NCBI GenBank assembly: GCA_902803255.1
Contig: CADCPG010000290.1
Coordinates: forward strand, 1-6,285
Length of the DNA stretch: 6,285 nt
Direction of reading: 5' to 3'
Source: an uncultured Ruminococcus sp.
Lineage (GTDB): Bacteria; Bacillota; Clostridia; Oscillospirales; CAG-272
Positions 6,037-6,285 of this stretch are shown here, one piece after another (the first letter of the stretch is position 1; each line of letters opens with the position of its first letter). The translations under genes were made by a program, and so were the position numbers. A model generated the notes under the pieces. It was not told where the DNA came from. It did no database searches and saw nothing but the letters and a program-made list of their open reading frames with translations.

Positions 6037-6079
6037 TTGAAAACCGCCGCGGTCCCTTACGAATCGCGGCGGTTTTCAA
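6037..6079. terminator. Symmetric, probably bidirectional Rho-independent terminator
   Basis: A perfect 15-bp stem pairs TTGAAAACCGCCGCG (6037-6051) with its complement (6065-6079) around a 13-base loop. The core is CCGCCGCG, with A-rich and T-rich flanks (AAAA/TTTT) inside the arms, so it can work from both sides. It lies 12 bases after the TAA of the secreted-protein gene and 11 bases from the stop of the converging GH43-like gene, and probably serves both. The U tract is short (4). Confidence 0.85.
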
Positions 6080-6090
6080 CGTCAGCCGTA

Positions 6091-6285
6091 TCAGTTTTCT
6101 CCGGACGGAACCGGTATGTCGGTCTTGTATCCTACGGCTTCTCCCATCACGGGATAGCCGGTCATGTCAAAATACACCCGCTGGACATTGATGAGCCTCG
6201 GGGCCGGAGTGGCCTTTTCGTTGTGCTCCCTCATGCCGTGATAGGCGCAGAACACCTCTGTCCCGTCGGGAGAGCGGAAGAAGGA
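6091..6285 (-). CDS. C-terminal fragment of a family 43-like glycoside hydrolase, 5' part outside window
   Basis: Only the last 64 codons are present, ending in TGA at 6093-6091. The visible residues begin SFFRSPDGTEVFCAYHGM and continue REHNEK and PRLINVQRVYFDMTGYPV. This matches the recurring GH43 end-of-propeller pattern GHNS-x-F-x-SPDG-x-E-x-x-x-x-YH, followed by R-x-x-x-x-Q-x-x-x-x-x-x-G-x-P. GH43 enzymes hydrolyse arabinan, xylan and related side chains. Catalytic residues lie upstream, outside the window, so activity and substrate cannot be judged. No localisation signal is visible because the N-terminus is missing. The gene converges on the secreted-protein gene and shares the terminator at 6037-6079. 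The family call rests on a short stretch of recalled motif similarity. Confidence 0.72.
   Translation of the reverse strand, partial: SFFRSPDGTEVFCAYHGMREHNEKATPAPRLINVQRVYFDMTGYPVMGEAVGYKTDIPVPSGEN

Noticed and set aside
1..6285. CRISPR array, tRNA, rRNA, transposase or attachment sites
   Set aside because: No regularly spaced direct repeats, tRNA-like cloverleaf, rRNA sequence or mobile-element gene was seen on either strand.

Overview
The window is moderately GC-rich DNA (roughly 60% by eye). Its features point to an uncultured, probably gut- or anaerobe-associated Clostridia-type Firmicute (Bacillota). These are near-perfect sigma-A promoters, purine-rich ribosome binding sites, a TTG start, a Firmicute-style ECF transporter module, a lipoprotein, and a secreted protein with a Ser/Thr linker and a short hydrophobic tail. 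The taxon is an inference; there is no rRNA or marker gene here.

Left two thirds (1-4714, all on the minus strand): one apparent four-gene operon, read right to left from a TTGACT-17 bp-TATAAT promoter at 4686-4714. The order is (i) a lipoprotein of 240 aa with a DUF4430-like beta domain and an EF-hand/dockerin-like loop; (ii) a 552-aa membrane protein with an extracellular alpha/alpha-toroid (terpene-cyclase/transcobalamin-type repeats), two transmembrane helices and a C-terminal DUF4430 domain; (iii) an EcfT-type energy-coupling transmembrane protein; (iv) a double-ATPase EcfA, cut by the left window edge inside its second ATPase domain. Spacing is tight: a 22-base overlap, a 24-base gap and a 7-base gap. 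The toroid plus DUF4430 combination is the two-domain plan of animal intrinsic factor and transcobalamin. The most economical reading is an ECF importer with dedicated surface capture proteins, possibly for a corrinoid. The ligand is not proven, and no substrate-binding S component is visible in the window.

Middle (4646-4947): a 302-base divergent intergenic region with the operon promoter on the minus strand, a perfect TTGACA-17 bp-TATAAT promoter on the plus strand, and a 19-base palindrome over the operon promoter's -10 box. I found no cobalamin riboswitch motif, and the operon leader (about 34 bases) is too short to hold one.

Right (4948-6285): a plus-strand gene for a secreted, C-terminally anchored protein of unknown function with a probable beta-sandwich ectodomain. 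It is followed by a symmetric, probably bidirectional terminator (6037-6079). The 3' end of a minus-strand gene resembling the C-terminus of family 43 glycoside hydrolases runs off the right edge and converges on the same terminator. The right side therefore looks like a carbohydrate-related or cell-surface locus that simply abuts the transporter operon.
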